64,000 nt of DNA, from assembly GCA_002307135.1 (NCBI GenBank), contig DBTQ01000015.1:80258-144257 (forward strand). Direction: 5' to 3'. How positions within the stretch are numbered: the first letter of the stretch is position 1; every line of letters starts with the position of its first letter. Below the pieces are notes generated by a model, which saw only the letters and a list, made by a program, of their open reading frames with translations, did not search any database and was not told the DNA's origin. The position numbers and the translations under genes were made by a program. This stretch comes from Bacteroidetes bacterium UBA1312. Its GTDB lineage: Bacteria; Bacteroidota; Bacteroidia; Chitinophagales; Chitinophagaceae. Below, one piece after another: positions 17,884 through 26,019 of this stretch.

Positions 17884-19752
17884 TTATTGTTTTATAAATT
17901 TTTGTACGGAATAATGCCATTCTCCAGACAAAATCTTCACCATGTATATACCCACAGGCAATGCCGTAATGTCAATTTTTGTTGTTCCGGTTTCCATTTG
18001 TTGAGTTTGCAAAATACGTCCTTGCAAATCACAAATTTCATACTGAGCGGTACGATCATTTTGAGCCAATTGCAATTGTATCGATTCGCTTGCCGGATTC
18101 GGGTACAATTCAAAAGAAGATTGTGGCAATCCAATTTCCTTCAGAGAAGTACCTATTATCGGCTGACCAAGTAACGGACGCATCATAAGTGCTCCAGAAA
18201 CCAATGATGACTGCCATACATTGAGCACACTATAATAAGCATGATTACCACCTACTCTATTTCTATCCAATCCAATGTATAAACTATCACTACCACTTAG
18301 TGCGGGTTGTATAGTACCTATATAAAAAGTACCTGCAGGTAAGGGTACAGGTTTATCAAATTTATATACCCAAAAATTATTGACGGTATCTGCGTAGCCT
18401 GGTATTAAATTGTCCATTTGATACAAAACACTATCCTTTCCTCCTGCATAAGCAATGCTTCTATATACGACAATAGAAAAATATTTGTATGTAGCCAAAG
18501 GTACCTGACGTCCAAAATAAATAGCCATACCCCTCAATGTATCAGGTTGATTGAGGTGATGTTCTATAGCTATCTTTCCAGCCAAAGTGGGAAATAAGTT
18601 TAGAAAATAACTCATTTCGGCGGTACCATCATCGTAAGCAAGATAGTTATCAAATACCTGATTGCATACAATTGTATCATTGATGCGATTGTCACTTGCA
18701 CCTAGTGATTGAAGGTAGAATTTATTTTGAAAAACAACCTTGTCATAAGTGCCCACTATTGGTACAGTTGCTGTATAGCTAGGAAAATTGATAGGTAGAT
18801 CGCCCGAGGCAGCAATACTCGAACTGGCGGCCGTTGCTGAAGATAAGGCACTGCTGCTGACCAATTCCTGAGCTGTATATCCAAAGCCTGCGATGTTTTG
18901 CAAACTGTTGTAATTATTATGAACATTACTTTGCAATGTTGTAGCACGTTCTGCGGCCGGACTTGCCAAGTATTGCCTATACGGCATATAGTCGTAATCG
19001 TTCAGTAAAAAGGTTGGTGTTTGTGTAAATGCTACATCATTGACTAAAGTATCATTGATATTGCGACCTGTAGCCATGCGAATATAATCAACATTCCAAA
19101 CATTATCGCTTGGACCAATAGCCACTTTGTTGACAAAACGGAACTGAAATGAACTATGAAAAAAATTAGTGTCCGCAACCGGAATCGTTACTTGAGTAAA
19201 TGGTTTCAATGCCGAACCTGAGTCTGCCCAAACTTGTACCCAGTTACCAGCACTGCCTTTAATACGGAAGAAGAGCATTAAAGAATCTTGCGTATCAGGT
19301 ACAAAGCCATTGCCTTGCGGCTGATAAAAAAAACTCAAATAAATACTATCCGCAGGAGCATTCAATGACAGGTCTATCGGTTTAGACGTAAGACTATCCG
19401 CATAACGTAATGTTGTAGCGCTCATGGTATCATAGGGTACGCCGTATTGACTCAAGCCATCAAATGTAGCGACACCACGGCTAATCGGTTGATAGCACAT
19501 GGTATTGTTGATATATACTTCTCTATCTTCCCATTTACTCGTATCCGGAATAACATTGTAATTTGTAAAGTCTTCGAAAAAAGGTAAAGATAATACCGTC
19601 GTTTTAGCGGTACGCAATGGCTTACCCACATGAGGTTGAACATGTGGATTATAATTGATGGGGGCAACATACTCTTGTGCCAAAGATTTTTGTGCGGCAA
19701 ATGCACACACGGCACAAAAGAATATTTGGAATATGGTTTTCAGTTTTATCAT
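17884..19752 (-). CDS. secreted protein with T9SS type A sorting domain
   Basis: 622 residues. Signal peptide at 1-25 (hydrophobic IFQIFFCAVCAFAA, ending SLAQ). The long central part has jelly-roll-like beta features (FFEDFTNY near the start; ADSIYLSFFYQPQGNG; VWNVDYIRMATG) like those of surface proteins of Chitinophagaceae, but no catalytic domain that I recognise. The C-terminus FELYPNPASESIQLQL to LPVGIYMVKI is a T9SS type A sorting domain. It is followed by the rhodanese gene on the same strand. Function beyond secretion is not assignable. Confidence 0.8.
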   Translation of the reverse strand: MIKLKTIFQIFFCAVCAFAAQKSLAQEYVAPINYNPHVQPHVGKPLRTAKTTVLSLPFFEDFTNYNVIPDTSKWEDREVYINNTMCYQPISRGVATFDGLSQYGVPYDTMSATTLRYADSLTSKPIDLSLNAPADSIYLSFFYQPQGNGFVPDTQDSLMLFFRIKGSAGNWVQVWADSGSALKPFTQVTIPVADTNFFHSSFQFRFVNKVAIGPSDNVWNVDYIRMATGRNINDTLVNDVAFTQTPTFLLNDYDYMPYRQYLASPAAERATTLQSNVHNNYNSLQNIAGFGYTAQELVSSSALSSATAASSSIAASGDLPINFPSYTATVPIVGTYDKVVFQNKFYLQSLGASDNRINDTIVCNQVFDNYLAYDDGTAEMSYFLNLFPTLAGKIAIEHHLNQPDTLRGMAIYFGRQVPLATYKYFSIVVYRSIAYAGGKDSVLYQMDNLIPGYADTVNNFWVYKFDKPVPLPAGTFYIGTIQPALSGSDSLYIGLDRNRVGGNHAYYSVLNVWQSSLVSGALMMRPLLGQPIIGTSLKEIGLPQSSFELYPNPASESIQLQLAQNDRTAQYEICDLQGRILQTQQMETGTTKIDITALPVGIYMVKILSGEWHYSVQKFIKQ

Positions 19753-19894
19753 GGTTTATTCTAAATATCAAAGATAAGCAAGGAATAGGTTCAATTTTCA
19801 TATTCAGCCATCGAACTATTTGTTATAAAATAATTCTATCGGCATGTGCTTATCATTCAAGCTTATTGCCGGGGATTAAAGCATGAAACTGTAT

Positions 19895-19957
19895 TAAGCA
19901 ATAAGCGATAACCAAAACAATCCAAAATGACTTGTTTTTAGCTATCGCTTATACTGC
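19895..19957. other. imperfect hairpin downstream of the OmpA remnant
   Basis: AGCAATAAGCGATA pairs with TATCGCTTATactGCT across a loop of about 33 bases. It may be a weak terminator for the truncated OmpA gene; the large loop keeps confidence low. Confidence 0.3.
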
Positions 19958-19976
19958 TTTTTAATTGCTGTATGTA

Positions 19977-20276
19977 CTATTTTACATTACTTATTTTCAC
20001 TACCGTACGACGATTTTGGGAACGACCTATAGCTGTTTCATTAGTTGAGATTGGTTGCGTATCCCCAAACCCTTGTGCATTAATACGAGAGGCATCAATC
20101 CCATGCGCTATCAGGTAGGCTCTTACTGACTCGGCACGATTTTGCGACAGACTTAAATTATTTGTGGTCTTACCTTGCGTATTATCTGTATGTCCTTCTA
20201 TAGATGCAAACAATGAAGGGTCATTTTTCAGCACGCTTACAATAACATTTAGTTGACTGTACGAAGTTTTAGATTC
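19977..20276 (-). pseudogene. truncated OmpA C-terminal (peptidoglycan-binding) domain
   Basis: The frame encodes about 100 residues of an OmpA/MotB domain: YSQLNVIVSVLKNDPSLFAS, the EGHTDN motif, LSLSQNRAESVRAYL, GFGDTQP and the final NRRTVVKI. These are the peptidoglycan-binding residues of the family. The first strand of the domain and any membrane or repeat region are missing: upstream of position 20276 the frame runs without an ATG into sequence that matches the end of the 341-bp repeat near the RiPP cassettes, and then hits TAG. The only usual start is GTG at 20234, inside the domain. Best read as the 3' remnant of a larger OmpA-family gene cut by a recombination event. Confidence 0.75.
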
Positions 20277-20345
20277 ATGTATTTTACGACGTGGGTCACA
20301 ACTGAATTTTTCTTTAATCCAAAGAATATCATGGTGCTAACAATA
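20277..20345. repeat. partial third copy of the repeat seen at 23302 and 27495
   Basis: TTTTTCTTTAATCCAAAGAA, then ATGGTGC and AATAAATATTCATTTC, correspond to the end of the repeat at 23302-23642 and its continuation toward gwsS1. Most of the repeat is missing; its place is taken by the OmpA remnant. Confidence 0.7.
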
Positions 20346-20391
20346 AATATTCATTTCATACTTTTCTCTTTTAGTTCCTCATTTTTCACTC

Positions 20392-21447
20392 TTACCTCTT
20401 CACTAAATCTTCCATTCCGTAGTATTCAATGGCTTGCTGTTTGAGTGGGTTGGCACTCCATTCTTCCCACTCACAAGTGTAGGGGTTATAGCCGCATTTG
20501 AGCGGTGCAGCGTATTGGTCTTCCGGGTTTTCTATATAGGTTCTGCAATCAGTACAGACATGTCTAAACTCGCAGTCTTTACATTTTGTAATCTCGTCTT
20601 TTTTGATGTGCCATACTTTTTGGAAATCAAGGTTGTTGACTACATCAATGAGTTTTGTGTCTCTAATATTACCGTAGCTTTTTGCCATGCTGGGGCAGTT
20701 CTTGATGTTGCCTTCGGTGTCTATGGCTATCTTTTGATACAAACAAGAATTGTAATTTACAGAAAGATTGTGAGTAGGTAAATTGCTTGTAAAGTTTATT
20801 GCATCAATCATCCCACAATTTTTATCGTCTAATGTACCCTTCGCAACTAATATTCTATTATTGTCTTTGTAGCTATTACTTTCCGCTTTATCAAAGAGTA
20901 CAACAAAACCAAGAATGGCATGTTTACTCATCAGAATTTCATACATAGCCGTTCCATTTGCCGAGTAATTACTATAAATAGATACATTTTGTACAGGTGA
21001 TTCCTTTAAAGCATTCAGCAATTTATCAAGATAGTCCACATCAACTGTATCATGTATTCTTAATTCTATAAACCGACAATGTAATTTCTTTAAATCATTG
21101 GTAATTTGATCAATACTTCCTTTTGTATATTCGCTAATGGCAATAACGCTATTATGAATAATGGTAGGTGTAAAGTATTCTGTACTTATTTCAGGAAAAC
21201 TGTCGGGTTCGTCAGTACAAAATGCAAGTTCATTATTGATAAGAAATTGGAGATATTCACCTAAAACTTCTTTATCGTATATCACTTCCATCGCATTAAC
21301 AGTATTGCTTTTAGCATCATCAAGTATGCCAACAATGTCATTGGGTAAAGTAAGTATCGCGCCTCTTTCTAAATCGCATATTGTCGATCGGCTATAGCCC
21401 TGCACTAGCTTGCAACTCGCAAATAGTTTGATATATTTATTTTTCAT
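20392..21447 (-). CDS. gwsS: grasp-with-spasm SPASM-domain peptide maturase, cassette 2
   Basis: 351 residues. C-terminal SPASM domain with its cysteine pattern intact: C-x10-G-x4-C in the stretch ending GNIKNC, then C-x2-C-x5-C-x2-C in CKDCEFRHVCTDC, then two more Cys near the end. This binds auxiliary 4Fe-4S clusters in radical-SAM peptide maturases. The N-terminal half has no CxxxCxxC radical-SAM motif; only scattered Cys residues are seen. That combination next to an ATP-grasp gene is the grasp-with-spasm arrangement of Bacteroidota. Overlaps the small upstream ORF by 11 bases. The last ~115 residues are nearly identical to those of the cassette 1 copy; the first ~235 are strongly diverged. 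Confidence 0.85.
   Translation of the reverse strand: MKNKYIKLFASCKLVQGYSRSTICDLERGAILTLPNDIVGILDDAKSNTVNAMEVIYDKEVLGEYLQFLINNELAFCTDEPDSFPEISTEYFTPTIIHNSVIAISEYTKGSIDQITNDLKKLHCRFIELRIHDTVDVDYLDKLLNALKESPVQNVSIYSNYSANGTAMYEILMSKHAILGFVVLFDKAESNSYKDNNRILVAKGTLDDKNCGMIDAINFTSNLPTHNLSVNYNSCLYQKIAIDTEGNIKNCPSMAKSYGNIRDTKLIDVVNNLDFQKVWHIKKDEITKCKDCEFRHVCTDCRTYIENPEDQYAAPLKCGYNPYTCEWEEWSANPLKQQAIEYYGMEDLVKR
20401..20734. repeat. gwsS 3'-half duplicate, copy in cassette 2
   Basis: 334 bases matching 23704-24037 without gaps, about 93% identical by eye. It covers the SPASM-domain coding region up to the KIAIDTEG codons; upstream of it the two genes diverge abruptly. Confidence 0.85.
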
Positions 21448-21634
21448 TATTGGTTAGTAGTATTTTCATCTTAGTAATCGGAAATGGATGGTCAGCGAGA
21501 CGATACGACCTAGAATTATAATACCCATTCTCCGTTTTCCGTATGTTGGAGGATATCAGTATTTTTTCTACAAAAAGCTTGGCATAGTTTTGTGGTACAC
21601 TTTGCTTAATGGATTCAAAAAAATTAGCTTCCAT
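21437..21634 (-). CDS. small protein between gwsG and gwsS, cassette 2
   Basis: 65 residues, overlapping gwsG by 11 bases and gwsS by 11 bases, so translation is probably coupled to both. No domain recognised, no signal peptide. N-terminal half looks helical and charged; the C-terminal part reads YYNSRSYRLADHPFPITKM. The ORF in the same slot of cassette 1 ends with YNSKQSNSNPFYKPISRM, so the two may be one diverged family with a conserved PF-x-PI-(T/S)-(K/R)-M tail. Possibly a helper or recognition element for the maturase pair; this is inference. Confidence 0.6.
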   Translation of the reverse strand: MEANFFESIKQSVPQNYAKLFVEKILISSNIRKTENGYYNSRSYRLADHPFPITKMKILLTNNEK

Positions 21635-22592
21635 AATATTGGTCTTGTTTAATTAAATATTGAGCGACAGCTCTTTCGAGGTAATAATTGCAAGGCCCTG
21701 ATGTCATACCAAATTGACCGACAGGATTTATTTCAAGAAAACAATAACCACCACTTGCAGCTTTAATAATATCTATTGAACAATTATTTAAGCCTAATTG
21801 GTCTATTACTTGTTGTAGTTTATATTCAATATCAACAGGCAATTGATAGGGTACACTTCTATTCGGTTTCTCCGAATCATAATTTCTAAAATCAACCGCC
21901 GTTTTGTCGTTATTCTGTGAAAAGATAGCCATCGAATAAAATTTTCTGTCGAGATAATAGGTTCTGATTTCAAATTCTTTTTCGATATACTGCTGAAACA
22001 GAGAAACAAAAAAAGTATCTGGCATTGTGTCGAACACAGGCTCAATAGTCAAGAGCTTACCAAACTCATCTTCAGTGGTATAAAACTGTACTTCCGATAA
22101 GTTTTTGGTAATAATTCTACCATGTAAAGTTTGGAATGCTTGAACTTCTGCTTTGCTCGTGGTAATCAGGAATGCAGGTACGGACAAACCCACTTTTTGA
22201 GCTAGATCTAGCACACTCGATTTAGACATAGATCGGTCTTTGTATTGTGTCAGCCAATGCTTGTGCGCCAACTGCGCATAGAAATAACCCAAACATTCAT
22301 TGAATTCTGCCCTTTGGTGCGATAGTAATCGATGCGCATTTAATGCACCCAATCAGTCTATAAATGTCTTATTGTGGTGTACAAACTTAGCTGTGTAATG
22401 AGGCAAATCCATCCCTCTACGAAACCACACCACATTGGTTTGCTCCTGGAGCGCAGCTATAGACATTTCTTGTTTTTGTTCTACAATATCTTCTCCATTT
22501 ATTCGTGTAAATGAGGCTCGATAATAATACAGCCAATCCATTACATGGTTAGTTGTTTCTTCGCTATGCCCCATACTCAGTATTAGTATCAT
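21624..22592 (-). pseudogene. gwsG: grasp-with-spasm ATP-grasp ligase, cassette 2, interrupted by in-frame TGA
   Basis: From the ATG at 22592 the frame encodes 79 residues (VMDWLYYYRASFTRING, VVWFRRGMD), then TGA at 22355-22353, and continues in the same frame through the ATP-grasp core: QQYIEKEFEIRTYYLD, MAIFSQNNDKTAVDFRNYD, CSIDII and the metal-binding FLEINPVGQFG. One base substitution separates it from an intact ~322-residue enzyme like the cassette 1 copy. ATP-grasp ligases of this class form ester or amide crosslinks between Ser/Thr/Lys and Asp/Glu side chains of a precursor peptide. Restart at the TTG just after the stop would give a protein lacking the N-terminal domain. Confidence 0.8.
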
Positions 22593-22598
22593 GCTTAC

Positions 22599-23120
22599 TT
22601 ATTGTTTGAGGTAGATTTTTTCCATCATTTTTTTATAATCTTCTATCGGCGGTAAGCCCACAGCTTTGCGTCTCTTATTTACATTTTTTTCGTCTCTTAT
22701 AGGGTCAAAGATTATTACTTTGTCATTATAGCCATGTAATTGCGTGCCATAGGTTTGTGGTCTTCCTCTGTTTACATCTATCTTATCAGTGAACAAAGCA
22801 AATAAATCAGGGGCTAATTTGTGTTGTTTTACCGCCTTTTTCATGAGTGGGTAATACTTTTCTTGAATCTGTACATCAGTATGTATCATTATTATGGCGA
22901 GTGTACGGTTTCCATCCTTTCCAATTACATCTTCGCCCAGCCAACCGTATTTGTCTAATATAGCTCTAATTTTAAGTATATTAATGGAGTCTGTTTTTTG
23001 GATTTTATTACCTATTAAAAAAAACTGAGCAGAATTATAACCATACTTTTTGCCAGTATCTATTTGCATATTACGATAGAATTGATCGTTGTACATGATG
23101 GAGTCCAATTGAAATACCAA
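22599..23120 (-). pseudogene. 5'-truncated DUF6624-like partner protein, cassette 2
   Basis: 173 residues from a TTG at 23120; the frame is open to 23222 but holds no ATG or GTG, and no signal peptide, so the 5' end appears lost. Pattern fits DUF6624: LDSIMYNDQFYRN, then a GWLGEDVIGKDG motif, IMIHTDVQIQEKYYPLM, GRPQTYGTQLHG, and NKRRKAVGLPPIEDYKKM. The larger protein in the same place of cassette 1 shares (W/Y)NDQ-(L/F)-Y and the closing N-x2-R-K-x-(I/V)-GLP motif. Seven bases before gwsG on the same strand. Function of the family is unknown. Confidence 0.6.
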
Positions 23121-23301
23121 TTGCTTATTATAGTGTGCTTCCTTTTTTGTTTGATTGTCTTTTATTTGGGTTATTATAGTATTCCATTCGGGATTCTGAC
23201 GCCCAAGCAGGCAAGCGGCAGCTTACAGCTTGTATCGTTTTTACAACGAGATGGTCTGTTTTACTTCACCATACCTGTATCGTATCAGGCAACGTCCTTG
23301 T

Positions 23302-23642
23302 TTATTTTTTCTTTGGGTCAATTCAGGAAATAATGTCACTCAATTCGTAGCTACGGAATATTTTTATTAAAAGCAGGTAATCCATTTTTAAGTAATCAGA
23401 TCGCCTTTTGTAACAAAGCATTTGTTATGCATATCACTGCTACATAACGCAATTTTGAAAACAATATTATCTATTAAATTACTTAGCGTCAAAATAAATA
23501 TTGTTAATTAATTGATTTTAAATACTTAAAACATGTCAATATTATAACCTTACAAAACAGGTATTATATTTTACATGGTATATTTATTATTTTACAAAAT
23601 AAGCTGTAAGTGGATTTTTTCTTTGATTCAAAGAAAATTATG
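23302..23642. repeat. 341-bp direct repeat, copy A (between the two cassettes)
   Basis: Aligns along its whole length with 27495-27836, about 93% identical by eye. Contains conserved blocks such as AATTCGTAGCTAC, AAGTAATCAGATCGCC, CTTACAAAACAGGTATTATA and TTTTTTCTTTGATTCAAAGA. Non-coding in both copies and lying upstream of each cassette, so it probably carries the cassette promoter or leader. Confidence 0.9.
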
Positions 23643-23688
23643 GTGCAACCCGATAAATATTCATTTCTTACTCTTCACTTTTCACTCT

Positions 23689-24801
23689 TTACTTTTCATC
23701 CTTCACTAAAGCTTGCATTCCATAATACTCAATGGCTTGCTGTTTGAGTGGGTTGGTACTCCATTCTTCCCATTGGCAGGTGTAGGGGTTGTAGCCGCAT
23801 TTGAGCGGTGCAGAGTATTGGTCTTCCGGGTTTTCTATATAGGCTCTGCAATCAGTACAAATATGTCTAAACTCACAGTCTTTGCATTTTGTAATTTCAT
23901 CTTTTTTGATGTGCCAAACTTTTTGAAAGTCTGCGTTGTTGACTACATCAATGAGTTTTGTATCTCTGATGTTGCCATAGCTTTTTGCCATGCTGGGGCA
24001 GTTCTTGATGTTGCCTTCGGTGTCTATGGCTATCTTTCGGTTCAGGCAGGTGTTGTGGGCGAGGGATTCGGTGAAGCTCTCCACATTTATTGAAAAATAG
24101 GATGGATGAATATTTCCACAACTTATAGGGCTATTAATTTTTTCTTTAACAGACAATACTAGACTAAAGCCCAAATTTTGTTGCCTGACAATTTTATTTT
24201 CCGAACTGGAATGAAGCGTTACACATCTGATTTTACGATTACTATATACCCATTCAGAAATCTCTTTATGAGAAAAACATGCACTTACATCCATAATAAT
24301 AAAATCTACAGAACGAATCGGACTGCCATTGATAATTTTAATTATATCATCCCAAAAAGAAAGAGAAAATGCATCGAAACTCCTCAATTGTACATAATGG
24401 CAATTAACACTATCCAATTCATTTTGTATTAAATCAGTATAATCATGTTCAGAACCTTGATTAATATCAATAACGCAATTAGTGGCTTGGCTTGGAAAAT
24501 CCCATTCAGTATTTATAGTGGGAAAGTTTTTTGCTTCTAATTTATTGCAGTGAAATACAAATTCTTGTCTTTCTAATAAATGTAAATATTCAGAAAATAT
24601 TTGCAGAGATGCAGTATCAAGCGTTGTTTCCAAAAGTTCAAGATTTAATAGACTATCTTCATCAAATAGGTCAATTAAACTATGAGGAACAGGAATATAT
24701 AAGTTGCGTTGTAAATCACAAATTACGCTACGCATTGCTCCTTTTACAGGAATACAATTGCTGTGCAATTTAATGTGCTGAGTTGGTGTGGTTTCTTCCA
24801 T
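23689..24801 (-). CDS. gwsS: grasp-with-spasm SPASM-domain peptide maturase, cassette 1
   Basis: 370 residues. N-terminal domain starts with IKLHSNCIPVKGAMRSVICDLQR; the block C-x2-V-(K/Q)-G-x2-RS-x-ICDL is shared with the cassette 2 protein, yet no CxxxCxxC motif is present, so the canonical radical-SAM cluster cannot form. C-terminal SPASM domain: C-x10-G-x4-C ending GNIKNC, CKDCEFRHICTDC, then KCGYNPYTC. Start ATG overlaps the stop of the preceding small ORF by one base (TAATG). Role by family: works with the adjacent ATP-grasp enzyme on a GG-leader peptide; whether it is catalytic or a leader-binding scaffold is not known to me. Confidence 0.88.
   Translation of the reverse strand: MEETTPTQHIKLHSNCIPVKGAMRSVICDLQRNLYIPVPHSLIDLFDEDSLLNLELLETTLDTASLQIFSEYLHLLERQEFVFHCNKLEAKNFPTINTEWDFPSQATNCVIDINQGSEHDYTDLIQNELDSVNCHYVQLRSFDAFSLSFWDDIIKIINGSPIRSVDFIIMDVSACFSHKEISEWVYSNRKIRCVTLHSSSENKIVRQQNLGFSLVLSVKEKINSPISCGNIHPSYFSINVESFTESLAHNTCLNRKIAIDTEGNIKNCPSMAKSYGNIRDTKLIDVVNNADFQKVWHIKKDEITKCKDCEFRHICTDCRAYIENPEDQYSAPLKCGYNPYTCQWEEWSTNPLKQQAIEYYGMQALVKDEK
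23704..24037. repeat. gwsS 3'-half duplicate, copy in cassette 1
   Basis: Partner of 20401-20734; same length, same frame, about 93% identical by eye, in contrast with the diverged 5' halves of the two genes. Confidence 0.85.
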
Positions 24802-25022
24802 TAATTAATTTTAGATAAATCTATCATCCTACTTATTGGTTTATAAAATGGATTTGAATTCGATTGTTTAGAATTGTATTTCCCCAACTCCAGCCATTTA
24901 TGTTCCAATGTAGTTTTATCCTTTATTTTAATTTCCCAGTATTGTGCAATAAATGGAAATGATTCAGGGTTACGCTCAATTAATTGTTTTAATTCCGATT
25001 TAATAATTTCTTTCTCATTCAT
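24801..25022 (-). CDS. small protein between gwsG and gwsS, cassette 1
   Basis: 73 residues from the ATG at 25022 (MNEKEIIKSELKQLIERNP); an in-frame ATG at 25052 would overlap gwsG and adds a Cys/Tyr-rich stretch. Charged, helical N-terminus; C-terminus contains NPFYKPISRM. Stop codon overlaps the gwsS start by one base, pointing to translational coupling and a stoichiometric partner. No recognised domain. Same slot as the 65-residue protein of cassette 2, with only weak resemblance in the tail. Confidence 0.65.
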   Translation of the reverse strand: MNEKEIIKSELKQLIERNPESFPFIAQYWEIKIKDKTTLEHKWLELGKYNSKQSNSNPFYKPISRMIDLSKIN

Positions 25023-25035
25023 TGCATAACAGTAT

Positions 25036-26019
25036 TTAATGTAACAGTGCATCTGCTATCATACGTTCAATAAAATAGTTGCAGTTTTTACTTAGCCATT
25101 GAAATTGTCCAATGGGGTTTATCTCAAGAAAATAAAATTCGTCGTCCGGCGTAACTATGGTGTCAATACTACCACAATTAATCTCTAATGACAGCATTAA
25201 TTCATGCAGTTTAGTTTCATACCATTTCGGTAAATTATAAGGTACGCATCTGTTGGGGCGCTCAAGATCATAATTCCTAAAATCAACTTTGGTTTGCTCA
25301 TTTTGTTGGCTAAATATCGCCATGCTTTTGAAAATTCCATTTAGATAAAAAGTGCGTATCTCATATTTTTTAGGGATGTATTCTTGAAACTGAGATAATA
25401 AAAATGTTTTAGGATATATTTTTAAGACATCCTTGAGGTTGATGAGTTGAGTAGATGAATATAGATCTACTTCAAAGGATTTGTAATGAATAGAAATACT
25501 TGGATATGAAAGTGATTTAACCACAAATTCTTTTCCCTTTAACTTCTCTAAAAAATCGTCAGAAAAACTATTTAATATATAAGTATCTGGGAAAAATAAA
25601 CCACATTGTTTAGCGTGAACATACACTTTCAATTTATTGATTTCATTATCTCTTGGGTTGTTAATCCCTTTCGGTACAAGTTCTTTTAAGAACTTGTTGT
25701 AATCAGCATAATCAGATTTTGTAACATGGTTAAAATTATCTGAGTAAATTAAATATTTGTTTGGAGCCAATATTTCTAATGCCCCTCTTCTGTACCAATA
25801 GAACTTAATGTTAGGGTCAAAAAAAGAACAAACACTAGCAGGGGTCTCTTTAGAACTAGAAATATACATAGAAATAGTATCAATACCGATACTCCCATTA
25901 ATTCGTTTTATATTGAAATTTTTAGATTGAGGATTATAATACAACCAATCCAATACATCATTTGTGCTGGCATCGAAATCAGCTGAATGAATTAGTATAG
26001 TGCTTTTACTCATTTCCAT
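25036..26019 (-). CDS. gwsG: grasp-with-spasm ATP-grasp peptide ligase, cassette 1
   Basis: 327 residues, intact. N-terminal domain with STNDVLDWLYYNPQ and FYWYRRGAL (the WFRRG-type motif of MvdD/graspetide ligases); ATP-grasp core with QEYIPKKYEIRTFYLNG, SMAIFSQQN, VDFRNYDLERPNRCVPYNLP, and the Mg-ATP-binding FYFLEINPIGQFQWL at the C-terminus. Predicted to form side-chain ester (Thr/Ser to Asp/Glu) or amide (Lys) crosslinks on the precursor at 27167-27403. Overlaps the partner-protein gene upstream by 10 bases when the first ATG is used. Confidence 0.9.
   Translation of the reverse strand: MEMSKSTILIHSADFDASTNDVLDWLYYNPQSKNFNIKRINGSIGIDTISMYISSSKETPASVCSFFDPNIKFYWYRRGALEILAPNKYLIYSDNFNHVTKSDYADYNKFLKELVPKGINNPRDNEINKLKVYVHAKQCGLFFPDTYILNSFSDDFLEKLKGKEFVVKSLSYPSISIHYKSFEVDLYSSTQLINLKDVLKIYPKTFLLSQFQEYIPKKYEIRTFYLNGIFKSMAIFSQQNEQTKVDFRNYDLERPNRCVPYNLPKWYETKLHELMLSLEINCGSIDTIVTPDDEFYFLEINPIGQFQWLSKNCNYFIERMIADALLH

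Noticed and set aside
22353..22355. TGA reassigned to an amino acid in this organism
   Set aside because: Other genes in the window end in TGA at sensible places (for example the stops at 14956-14958 and 27167-27169), so TGA is a stop here.
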